A stretch of 34,814 nt of DNA from Pseudomonadota bacterium (lineage in GTDB: Bacteria; Pseudomonadota; Gammaproteobacteria; Steroidobacterales; Steroidobacteraceae): assembly GCA_023423065.1 (NCBI GenBank), contig JAFAGC010000011.1, positions 1-34,814 on the forward strand, in the 5' to 3' direction. Positions 16,187-23,067 of this stretch are shown here, in pieces. Within the stretch, counting starts at the first letter, position 1. Every line of letters begins with the position of its first letter. The position numbers and the translations under genes are program-made. The notes below the pieces were generated by a model. The model was not told the DNA's origin, made no database searches, and worked only from the letters and a program-made list of their open reading frames with translations.

Positions 16187-16824
16187 GCGTGCGCGTCCTG
16201 ATCGTCGAGGACGATCCGGTGTTCCGCGAGGGATTCGCGCGCGCGATCCGCGACGCACCGGACATGGAGGTCGCCGGCATGGCGGCCACGCTTGCCGAGG
16301 GCTTGAGCCTGCTGCGTGATGCGCCGAATGTGCTGCTGGTGGACCTGCGGCTGCCGGATGGCAGCGGCATCGACCTGATACGCGAGGCGATGCGCAGCGC
16401 GCCCGGTTGCGAAATCATGGTCGTCACGGTGTTCGGAGACGAAGCCTCGGTCATGGACTCCATCGCCGCGGGCGCCACGGGCTATCTACTCAAGGACCTG
16501 CCCGCCTCCGAGATCGTCGAGTACATACGCGAGCTGCGCGCCGGTGGCAGCCCCATCAGTCCGGTGATCGCCCGGCAGTTGCTCAACAGCCTGCCATACG
16601 TGCAGCGCACGCCGGCGGGCGAAGACGGAGTCTCGTTGTCGGAACAGGAGACGCGGGTGCTGTCCCTCGCCGCGAAAGGGTTCAGCTACCAGGAGATCGC
16701 GGACATCATGGAAGTCTCGCGCCACACGGTGCAGACCTACGTGAAGCGCGCGTACCGCAAGCTGCAGGTGCATACCAAGGTGGATGCATTGTCCGAAGCG
16801 CAGCGGCTCCGATTGCTGGCCTGA
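16183..16824 (+). CDS. NarL/FixJ-family response regulator
   Basis: A 213-aa response regulator. The receiver domain (1-120) has Glu9-Asp10-Asp11 acidic pocket, phosphoacceptor Asp54 (LLVDLRLPDGSG), Thr82 and Lys104 (GYLLKD). The C-terminal LuxR-type helix-turn-helix (about 150-206) is seen in LSEQETRVLSLAAKGFSYQEIA and VSRHTVQTYVKRAYRKL. It starts 4 nt inside the kinase gene and is the last gene of the operon. A likely job is phospho-dependent activation of target promoters, possibly including the divergent secreted-protein pair. Confidence 0.95.
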   Translation: MSVRVLIVEDDPVFREGFARAIRDAPDMEVAGMAATLAEGLSLLRDAPNVLLVDLRLPDGSGIDLIREAMRSAPGCEIMVVTVFGDEASVMDSIAAGATGYLLKDLPASEIVEYIRELRAGGSPISPVIARQLLNSLPYVQRTPAGEDGVSLSEQETRVLSLAAKGFSYQEIADIMEVSRHTVQTYVKRAYRKLQVHTKVDALSEAQRLRLLA

Positions 16825-16835
16825 CCGAAAAACGG

Positions 16836-16863
16836 AAAAAAGGCGCCCGCTATCGCGGGCGCC
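16836..16863 (-). terminator. Rho-independent terminator of the ahpC-ahpD operon
   Basis: Read on the minus strand: arms GGCGCCCGC / GCGGGCGCC with a GATA loop, followed by a run of six T. It lies 66 nt past the ahpD stop. The same stem follows the response-regulator gene on the + strand but has no T-run there, so it serves the minus strand best. Confidence 0.85.
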
Positions 16864-16929
16864 GCGTCATCGACGACCGGCAAACACAGGGAGGGGGAGC
16901 TTGCCGATCGTCGAGGATTCTCTCCTGCC

Positions 16930-17493
16930 TCAGGCGGCCAGCGGCGCCGCTGCCGCGGGCACGCTCTGCTCGAATTCCAGCACGCCGGCCACCGCGTGAA
17001 TGGTCGCCGCGATGCGCACCGCGCTCTGGATCGCCTCGCGCGACACTTCGTGCTGCCGCAGCTTCTTCTCGTGCGACGTCACACACAGCCCGCATCCGTT
17101 CACCGCCGAAACCGCGAGCGAAATCAGCTCGAAGTCGAGCTTGTCGATGCCGTGGTTGGCGATCACGTTCATGCGCAGGCGCGCGGGCATGGTCTGGTAC
17201 TCGCCGTCTTCCACCAGGTGCAGGAAGCGGTAGTAGATGTTGTTCATGCCCATGATGGCCGCTGCGGCCTTCGCGCCCTCGACTTCCACCTCGGCGAGAT
17301 GGGCGCGCGACTCGGCTTCCACGATGCGCGCAAACGTCGTGTTGCGCGCGGCGATGGCGGAGGCCAGCGCGATCGACCAGATCTGCTTCTCGTTGAGTCC
17401 CGGCGCGCCGTTCGGGGCGAGCACCGAGCCCAGGTTCAGCTTCAGATCGCGCGCGTAGTCGGGCAGTGCGTCGCGAACGTTTTCAATCGTCAT
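16930..17493 (-). CDS. ahpD: Alkyl hydroperoxide reductase partner AhpD
   Basis: A 187-aa carboxymuconolactone-decarboxylase-fold protein of the AhpD type. The redox motif is Cys134-x-x-Cys137 with His141 downstream (NGCGLCVTSHEKKL) and an upstream Glu122 that completes the proton-relay set known for AhpD. AhpD recycles oxidised AhpC using a thiol carrier, and it also has weak peroxidase activity. A GAGGAG ribosome site precedes the ATG. It sits 48 nt after ahpC, separated from it by a hairpin, and is closed by the T-run terminator. Length is slightly longer than the 175-177-aa actinobacterial form, with an Ala/Pro-rich tail. Confidence 0.93.
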   Translation of the reverse strand: MTIENVRDALPDYARDLKLNLGSVLAPNGAPGLNEKQIWSIALASAIAARNTTFARIVEAESRAHLAEVEVEGAKAAAAIMGMNNIYYRFLHLVEDGEYQTMPARLRMNVIANHGIDKLDFELISLAVSAVNGCGLCVTSHEKKLRQHEVSREAIQSAVRIAATIHAVAGVLEFEQSVPAAAAPLAA

Positions 17494-17512
17494 GTCGTGC
17501 TCCTCGAATGAA

Positions 17513-17530
17513 GGCGGCCTCGCGGCCGCC
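17513..17530 (-). promoter_or_regulatory. Intercistronic hairpin between ahpC and ahpD
   Basis: A 7-bp stem (GGCGGCC / GGCCGCC, 4-nt loop) in the 48-nt ahpC-ahpD gap. It has no T-run, so it is more likely to stabilise or partly attenuate the transcript than to end it. It could let the abundant AhpC be made in excess over AhpD. Confidence 0.5.
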
Positions 17531-17541
17531 TCCGGATTTAT

Positions 17542-18081
17542 TCAGGCCGCCTTCAGCGTGTCGTCACCCTGCTTCCAGTTGCAGGGGCACAGCTCGTCGG
17601 TCTGCAGCGCGTCGAGCACGCGGAGGACTTCCTCCGGGCTGCGGCCGACCGACAGGTCGGTGACGTACACGAAACGGATCACGCCTTCCGGGTCCACGAT
17701 GTAGGTGGCGCGCTGCGAAACGCCCGCCGCCTCGTCGAGGATGCCGAGCTCGGTCGACAGCTCGCGCTTGATGTCCGAGAGCATCGGGAAGGGCAGATTC
17801 TTCAGCTCTTCCTTGGTGCTGCGCCACGCGTGGTGCACGTATTCGCTGTCGACAGATACACCCAGGAGCTGCGCGTCGCGCGCCTTGAACTCCTTCTCGA
17901 GCTTGCCGAATGCCGCGATCTCGGTCGGGCACACGAAGGTGAAGTCCTTCGGCCAGAAAAAGACTACACGCCACTTGCCCTTGTTCGAATCCTGGTCGAA
18001 CGTCTGGAACGCCTTCGCCTGGTCGTTCGAAACGACGCCCGTCAGCGAATAATCCGGAAACTTCTTGCCGATACCTAACAT
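17542..18081 (-). CDS. ahpC: Peroxiredoxin AhpC
   Basis: A 179-aa 2-Cys peroxiredoxin that reduces hydrogen peroxide, organic peroxides and peroxynitrite in the cytosol. The peroxidatic cysteine is Cys51 in DFTFVCPTE. The resolving cysteine is in the C-terminal LCPCNW motif, where two cysteines (165, 167) are present instead of one. GVSVDSEYVHHAWR is the usual Prx signature. The start is the ATG at 18081, with an AAGGAG ribosome site; a longer frame upstream lacks support. It is divergent from oxyR, with an OxyR-type site between the two genes, and shares an operon with ahpD. Confidence 0.96.
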   Translation of the reverse strand: MLGIGKKFPDYSLTGVVSNDQAKAFQTFDQDSNKGKWRVVFFWPKDFTFVCPTEIAAFGKLEKEFKARDAQLLGVSVDSEYVHHAWRSTKEELKNLPFPMLSDIKRELSTELGILDEAAGVSQRATYIVDPEGVIRFVYVTDLSVGRSPEEVLRVLDALQTDELCPCNWKQGDDTLKAA

Positions 18082-18191
18082 GCTTGCTCCTTGGTGAAAC
18101 ATTGGCCTGTTCCGTGTCCCCTTCCACAGGGTTGCGGTGCCGGCCTTGATTCGATGTGCGGCATTCTCCGGGGCAACCCCCATTTCGGCCA

Positions 18192-18228
18192 ATCGATTGA
18201 TTGGATAAACTCGATAGAGAACATCTAT
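18192..18228. promoter_or_regulatory. OxyR operator between ahpC and oxyR
   Basis: The proximal 15-bp half (18214-18228, ATAGAGAACATCTAT) fits the OxyR half-site ATAG-N7-CTAT at 9 of 10 conserved positions and overlaps the oxyR start codon by two bases. Exactly 7 nt upstream a second 15-bp half (18192-18206) matches 6 of 10. The 37-bp arrangement is the length of the Escherichia coli OxyR site. It would activate ahpC and repress oxyR. Confidence 0.7.
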
Positions 18229-19123
18229 GGCCGATCTCAAGCTCAAGGACCTGCGTTACCTCGTCGCCGTCGCGGATACGCGCCATTTCGGCCGCGCCGC
18301 CGAGCGCAGCTTCGTGAGCCAGCCGACGCTGTCGGCGCAGCTCAAGAAACTCGAGGATTACCTCGGCGTGCAGCTCATCGAGCGCGCGCCGAAACGCGTC
18401 TCGCTGACGGCGGCCGGCGAGGAGATCGTCGAGCGCGCGCGCCGCATCCTCGAGGCGAGCGACGAGATCGTGGAGATCGCCAAGGGTCACAGCGACCCGC
18501 TCGCCGGGCGGCTCAAGCTCGCGCTGCTGCCGACCATCGGCCCCTACCTGTTGCCGAACGTCGCGGCCAAGCTGCGCAAGGCGCTGCCACGCCTCGAGCT
18601 GATGCTGTACGAGTACCAGACCGACCCGATGCTCGAGAAGCTGCACTCGGGCGAGATCGACGTCGGCATCCTCGCGTTGCCGGTGCCGCTCGACGGTCTC
18701 GACGTGTACGAGCTCTACGAGGAGCCGTTCGCCGTCGCGATGCCCGCGGACCACCGCCTCGCCTCGCGCGCGCACATCAAGGTCGAGGATCTCGACCGCG
18801 AGACGCTGCTGCTGCTCGAGGACGGTCACTGCCTGCGCGACCAGGCGCTCGACATCTGCTCAGGCACGGGCGTGCAGGAGAAGCAGGACTTCCGCGCCAC
18901 GAGCCTCGAAACACTGCGGCAGATGGTGGCGGCGGGTGTGGGAATCACGCTCCTGCCCGAGCTCGCCGGACGCGGCGCCTACGGCAACGCGCGCGGCGTC
19001 GCGATCCGCCCGTTCGCCAAACCCGTGCCGAAGCGCAAGATCGGCGCGGTGTGGCGCAAGTCGAGCGCGCGGCGCGCAGCCATTCTCGCTCTAGCGAAAC
19101 AGATCGAGGCGCACGCGCTGTGA
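18227..19123 (+). CDS. oxyR: Hydrogen peroxide-sensing regulator OxyR
   Basis: A 298-aa LysR-type regulator. The N-terminal winged helix-turn-helix is at about 5-65 (FGRAAERSFVSQPTLSAQLKKLE, key FGRAAE and SQPTLSAQ). The two OxyR-specific cysteines are present with the right 9-residue spacing: Cys202 (EDGHCLRDQAL) and Cys211. Peroxide converts them to a disulfide and switches the protein to activator. It is divergent from ahpC-ahpD. The stop overlaps the next gene's GTG (GTGA), which is unusual: it suggests that the hydrolase and lipase/CHAT genes are translated from the oxyR transcript. Confidence 0.96.
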   Translation: MADLKLKDLRYLVAVADTRHFGRAAERSFVSQPTLSAQLKKLEDYLGVQLIERAPKRVSLTAAGEEIVERARRILEASDEIVEIAKGHSDPLAGRLKLALLPTIGPYLLPNVAAKLRKALPRLELMLYEYQTDPMLEKLHSGEIDVGILALPVPLDGLDVYELYEEPFAVAMPADHRLASRAHIKVEDLDRETLLLLEDGHCLRDQALDICSGTGVQEKQDFRATSLETLRQMVAAGVGITLLPELAGRGAYGNARGVAIRPFAKPVPKRKIGAVWRKSSARRAAILALAKQIEAHAL

Positions 19124-20073
19124 CCCCAGGCGTCGTGAGCGAATCGCAGGCACGCGGCATGGAAGCCGCGGCGCCGCCGGAAGCTGCAGTGGCGCCGCGG
19201 CCATTCACGCTCCGCTGCGCCGACGGCCGCGAGCTCGCGGCACACTGGTTCTCCGCGCCGCACCGCCGCGCGGTCGTCATGATCAGCGGCGGCACCGGTT
19301 TCCCGCAGACGTTCTACTTCAAGATCGCGGCCTATGCGGCCGGGCGTGGGTATGACGCGCTGGTCTACGACTACCGCGGAATGGGCGCGTCCGCGCCGAA
19401 AGATCTCGCGACCGAAACGGCGCGCATGAGCGACTGGGGCCTGCTCGACATGCCCGCCGCGCTCGACGCCGCCGCGCAGCGTGCGCAGGGACTGCCGCTC
19501 GCCACCCTCGGACACAGCATCGGCGGCCAGTTGCTGGGACTTCTCGAGAATCACGCACTGGCCCGCGCCCACGTGCAGGTCGGCACGTCGGTGGGTTACT
19601 GGCGCTGGGAACATGCTCCGTTCAAGTATCTCGCCTGGTGGTTCTGGCGCGTGCACGGCCCCACGATGCTCGCGCTCAAGGGCTACATCCCGAGCGGCGG
19701 CGGCTGGAGCGGTCTGCCACTGCCGCGCGGCGTCTACGAGGAATGGAAACGCTGGTGCCTGCGTCCCGGCCACTTCGGCCCCGACCTCGCCACCTATCTA
19801 TCCGGAAACGTATTCGGCGAAATCCGTGGGCCGCTGCTCAACGTCGCGTTCACCGACGATCCGATCGCGACCCGCCGTACGGTCACCGAGCTCAACAAGT
19901 ACTTCCCCAACGTCGCGCGCGAGCAGCGCTGGTACTCGCCCGCCGACGTCGGCTCGAAACGCATCGGTCACGAGGGCTTCTTCGCATCGCGTCATCGCGA
20001 TGTGTTGTGGAAGCCCGTGTTCGACTGGCTGGACGCGGCGCTCGGCCTGGGCACCGTCGGGAATACCGCGTGA
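19120..20073 (+). CDS. Alpha/beta hydrolase coupled to oxyR
   Basis: A 317-aa alpha/beta-hydrolase-fold enzyme without signal peptide. The nucleophile elbow is GHSIGG (Ser near residue 130) in LATLGHSIGGQ. A likely acid is in AFTDDP and the catalytic His in RIGHEGFF. A central aromatic region (WRWEHAPFKYLAWWFWRVHG) looks like a lid over the active site, as in lipid or ester hydrolases. The GTG at 19120 overlaps the oxyR stop (GTGA), favouring it; an ATG at 19159 (304 aa) is a real alternative because the first 13 residues have no clear role. It ends in a GTGA overlap with the lipase/CHAT gene. Substrate unknown. Confidence 0.85.
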   Translation: MTPGVVSESQARGMEAAAPPEAAVAPRPFTLRCADGRELAAHWFSAPHRRAVVMISGGTGFPQTFYFKIAAYAAGRGYDALVYDYRGMGASAPKDLATETARMSDWGLLDMPAALDAAAQRAQGLPLATLGHSIGGQLLGLLENHALARAHVQVGTSVGYWRWEHAPFKYLAWWFWRVHGPTMLALKGYIPSGGGWSGLPLPRGVYEEWKRWCLRPGHFGPDLATYLSGNVFGEIRGPLLNVAFTDDPIATRRTVTELNKYFPNVAREQRWYSPADVGSKRIGHEGFFASRHRDVLWKPVFDWLDAALGLGTVGNTA

Positions 20074-23048
20074 CGCAGTCCGCGCCGATCGATCACGTCA
20101 CCCCGTACGACCGGTTCGCGCTCGACCAGGCGACGCTCGTGCACATGCTCGCTTCGCGCGTGAAGCATCCCGAGCTGGTCGACTTTTTCGGCCCGAAGCT
20201 GTACGCCGAGCTGGTGGCGCTCGCGCGCGCCACGACGCGGCGAACCCGCCGGGCGCCGGGCCGGCGCGTGTACGTGCTGCCGGGGATCATGGGCTCGCAG
20301 CTCGGATTCGTGCGCGGCGAACGCAAACCCAATGACGTCGTGTGGCTGGATCCCATCGACATCGCCTTCGGCCGCCTCACCGACCTGACGTTGAATCCCG
20401 CCTCGCGCGTCACCGCGCTCGGCGCGATGAGCTACTCGTACCTCAAGATCACGCTCTCGCTGCGCAAGGCCGGATTCGACGCGGTACTGCTCGACTACGA
20501 CTGGCGCCACGACATTGCCACGCTCGGCAAACGCCTGGCCGAGCGCCTCGATGCCGATGGCCGCGACGAGGTGGCGATCGTCGGTCACAGCATGGGCGGT
20601 CTCGTCGCGCGCGCGGCGCTCGCGCAGCCCGCCGGTGCACGTGTGTCGCAACTCGTGATGCTCGGCACGCCGAACTCCGGATCGCTCGCCGCCGTGCAGG
20701 CGCTGCGCGGCACGTATTCGGTGGTGCGCAAGGTCGCGATGCTCGACCTGCGGCACGACGCGGAATTTCTCGCAAGCAGCGTGTTCTCCAGTTTTCCAGG
20801 ATTACACGAACTGCTGCCCTCCAGCCCCACCGTGAGCGACCTCGATCTCTTCGATCGCGCGTCGTGGCCGTCGCGCGGCCCCGGGCCGAATCGCGAACTG
20901 CTCGCCGCGTCGGCGGGTCTCGCGCAACGACTCGCTCCCGCGGATCCGCGCTTTCACGTCGTGATCGGCTGCAACCGCACCACCGCGACCAGCGTCGCGC
21001 TGCGGGACGACGACTTCGAATACGAATACAGCCTGCTCGGCGACGGCACGGTGCCCATCGAGCTGGCGCGCCTGCCGGGCGCGCGTCACAGCTACGTCGA
21101 CTGCGGTCACAGCGACCTGTCGCTCGACGACAGGGTGATCGCGGGCACGATCGACCTGCTGAAGACCGGCGCCTCGCAGCTGCTCGCCTCCTCTCCGCCG
21201 TTGCGGCGCGGCGCTCTCTCGCGTGTACGCGACGCGGAGCTGCGCGGGCAGTACCGGGAAAAAATCGACTGGCCGCGCATGACACCGGCGCAGCGCCGCG
21301 AATTTCTCGACACGCTCAACGAGCCGCCGCGCGGCCGCAAACATCGCCGTACGCATCGGCCCACGGCGGCCCGGCCGCTGGCCGTGCGCGTGATCGTGGG
21401 GGACGTGGCGAACTCGCGCGCGGCTGCGATCGCGGTCGGACTCCTGCGCGGCGTGCCCGCGAAAGGCGCCGCGGCGGACGTCGACCAGCGCCTGGGCGGC
21501 GTGATCGGCGATTGGCTGCAGCACCGCGTCGTGAGCGGCGACGCGGGCAGCGTCACGCCGATTCCGCGCAGCCTGCAGAAAGGCGGCGGCAATCCGCGCA
21601 CGGCCTACCTGCTGATCGGACTGGGCCGCTTCGACCGCCTGGGTGTCGACGTGATCGAACTCGCGGCCGAGAATCTCGCGCGCTTCGCCGAGGCGCCGCC
21701 CTACCGTTCGCTCGCGACGGTCGCGTGGGGCGCGCGCGCCGGCATCGAGCCCGCGGATTCGTTCGCCGCGCAGCTCCGCGGCATCCTGCGCGCGCGGGCC
21801 GCCGGCCATACGAAGATCGCGCGCATCGATCTGCACGTGCTCAACCGCGCCGAGGCGCAACGTGTGCAGGCGCGGCTCGTGGAATTCGTCGGCGCGCGCC
21901 CGGCCGGCGCGCTGCGACTCGTTCCGCTCGCGCCGCTGCCCACGCGCGCGGTGACCCGCGTCCGCAAGCTGCCGGGCACCGCCCACCTGATCGTCGCGGC
22001 TGAAGCCCGGCGCGAGGGCATGGAAACCTGGCGCGCGTCGCTGCTCACCGGCGGCACGTCCGCGGCTATCTACTCCCACAGCCGCCGCTTCCGTGCGGAA
22101 GCGCTCGATGCGCTGGATCGCGAGTTCGCCGCACCCGAGCTCACGCCCGCGCGCGTGAAGTTGCTGGGCCGCAAGCTGGGCTCGCTCGTCCTGCATCCGG
22201 CGCTCGCCGAAGCCCTGGTGGCGACACGGCTCCAGCCGTTGTCCGTGGTGCACGATGCGGCCGGCAGCCGCGTTCCCTGGGAGACGCTCAACCTGCACGG
22301 CTGGATCCCGGCGCTCGAAAGCGGTTTGTCGCGCCGCTACGCGACCGCCGACCTCGTTCCCGCGCGCTTCGACGCGGAGCGCCTCGCGCAGCGCGATCTC
22401 AGCGTGCTCGTGATCGCGAATCCCACGCGCGACCTGCCCGGCGCAGAGCTCGAACGCGAACGCATCATGGCGATACTCGGCCGCGTCCCGAAGGTGCGCG
22501 TCACGGAGGTCGCGCGAGAGGCCGCGACGCTCGCACGCGTCACCGCGGAGCTCGAAGCCGGCCGCCACGACGTAATCCACTTCGCGGGTCACGCATTCTT
22601 CGACGCGCGCCGGCCGGGCGAAAGTGGCCTCGCGCTCGCGGACGGCGATCTCACCGGCTCGGCGGTGGGCGCGCTCCGGCGTCTGCCGCCTCTCGTGGTG
22701 TTCAACGCCTGCGAATCCGCACGGCTGCGGCGCGGCACGCGCACTGCGCGTGGCGCGAAAAGCGAGCGCGGCGCCCGCGCGGCGAAGCGCGAGCGTGGCG
22801 TGCGCACGAATCTCAGCCTCGCGGAATCACTGCTCCGCGCGGGGCTCGCGCACTATGTGGGCACGCACTGGCCGGTCGAGGACGAGGCCGCGACCGCGTT
22901 CGCGACGGTTTTCTACCGCGAGCTGCTGCGCTCGACCATCGGCAGCGCACTCGTGAAGTCACGGCGCGCGGTGCTCGCGCGCCGCTCGCCGGACTGGGCC
23001 GACTACGTGCACTACGGCGACGGCGATTTCCGGCTCAAGTCGACCTGA
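20070..23048 (+). CDS. Lipase-CHAT fusion protein (LCAT/PGAP1-like hydrolase plus caspase-like protease)
   Basis: A 992-aa cytosolic-looking protein with no signal peptide. Residues about 65-365 form an LCAT/PGAP1-like alpha/beta hydrolase: oxyanion strand YVLPGIMGS, nucleophile Ser174 in GHSMGG, Asp325 in GDGTVP and His347 in CGHSDL. A basic linker (about 421-433) leads to a middle region (about 435-650; VRVIVGDVANSR, AYLLIGLG, AAENLARFA) that resembles macro-like N-terminal domains of M17 aminopeptidases. Residues about 770-992 are a CHAT domain (caspase-fold protease) with His841 in IHFAGHAFFD and Cys881 in VVFNACES. Right after Cys881 is an Arg/Ala-rich insertion (about 886-912). Start is the GTG at 20070 in a GTGA overlap; the longer frame from 19638 overlaps the hydrolase and is rejected. 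Function is inferred: a protease-regulated lipid hydrolase, possibly an abortive-infection or stress effector. Confidence 0.88.
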   Translation: MTQSAPIDHVTPYDRFALDQATLVHMLASRVKHPELVDFFGPKLYAELVALARATTRRTRRAPGRRVYVLPGIMGSQLGFVRGERKPNDVVWLDPIDIAFGRLTDLTLNPASRVTALGAMSYSYLKITLSLRKAGFDAVLLDYDWRHDIATLGKRLAERLDADGRDEVAIVGHSMGGLVARAALAQPAGARVSQLVMLGTPNSGSLAAVQALRGTYSVVRKVAMLDLRHDAEFLASSVFSSFPGLHELLPSSPTVSDLDLFDRASWPSRGPGPNRELLAASAGLAQRLAPADPRFHVVIGCNRTTATSVALRDDDFEYEYSLLGDGTVPIELARLPGARHSYVDCGHSDLSLDDRVIAGTIDLLKTGASQLLASSPPLRRGALSRVRDAELRGQYREKIDWPRMTPAQRREFLDTLNEPPRGRKHRRTHRPTAARPLAVRVIVGDVANSRAAAIAVGLLRGVPAKGAAADVDQRLGGVIGDWLQHRVVSGDAGSVTPIPRSLQKGGGNPRTAYLLIGLGRFDRLGVDVIELAAENLARFAEAPPYRSLATVAWGARAGIEPADSFAAQLRGILRARAAGHTKIARIDLHVLNRAEAQRVQARLVEFVGARPAGALRLVPLAPLPTRAVTRVRKLPGTAHLIVAAEARREGMETWRASLLTGGTSAAIYSHSRRFRAEALDALDREFAAPELTPARVKLLGRKLGSLVLHPALAEALVATRLQPLSVVHDAAGSRVPWETLNLHGWIPALESGLSRRYATADLVPARFDAERLAQRDLSVLVIANPTRDLPGAELERERIMAILGRVPKVRVTEVAREAATLARVTAELEAGRHDVIHFAGHAFFDARRPGESGLALADGDLTGSAVGALRRLPPLVVFNACESARLRRGTRTARGAKSERGARAAKRERGVRTNLSLAESLLRAGLAHYVGTHWPVEDEAATAFATVFYRELLRSTIGSALVKSRRAVLARRSPDWADYVHYGDGDFRLKST

Positions 23049-23049
23049 G

Positions 23050-23063
23050 CGGCCAAACGGCCG
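23050..23063. terminator. Weak hairpin in the convergent gap
   Basis: A 5-bp stem (CGGCC-AAAC-GGCCG) in the 19-nt gap between the lipase/CHAT stop and the apiosidase stop. It has no T-run on either side. It may reduce read-through but is not a strong terminator. Confidence 0.3.
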
Positions 23064-23067
23064 GCAG

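Noticed and set aside
14825..16258. Upstream extension of the 303-aa secreted protein
   Set aside because: It is antisense to the histidine kinase and would bury the signal peptide about 480 residues inside the protein.
19638..20069. Extended N-terminus of the lipase/CHAT frame
   Set aside because: The open frame continues upstream but overlaps the hydrolase gene entirely, is Arg/Ala-rich shadow sequence, and the GTG at 20070 in a GTGA overlap begins the conserved protein.
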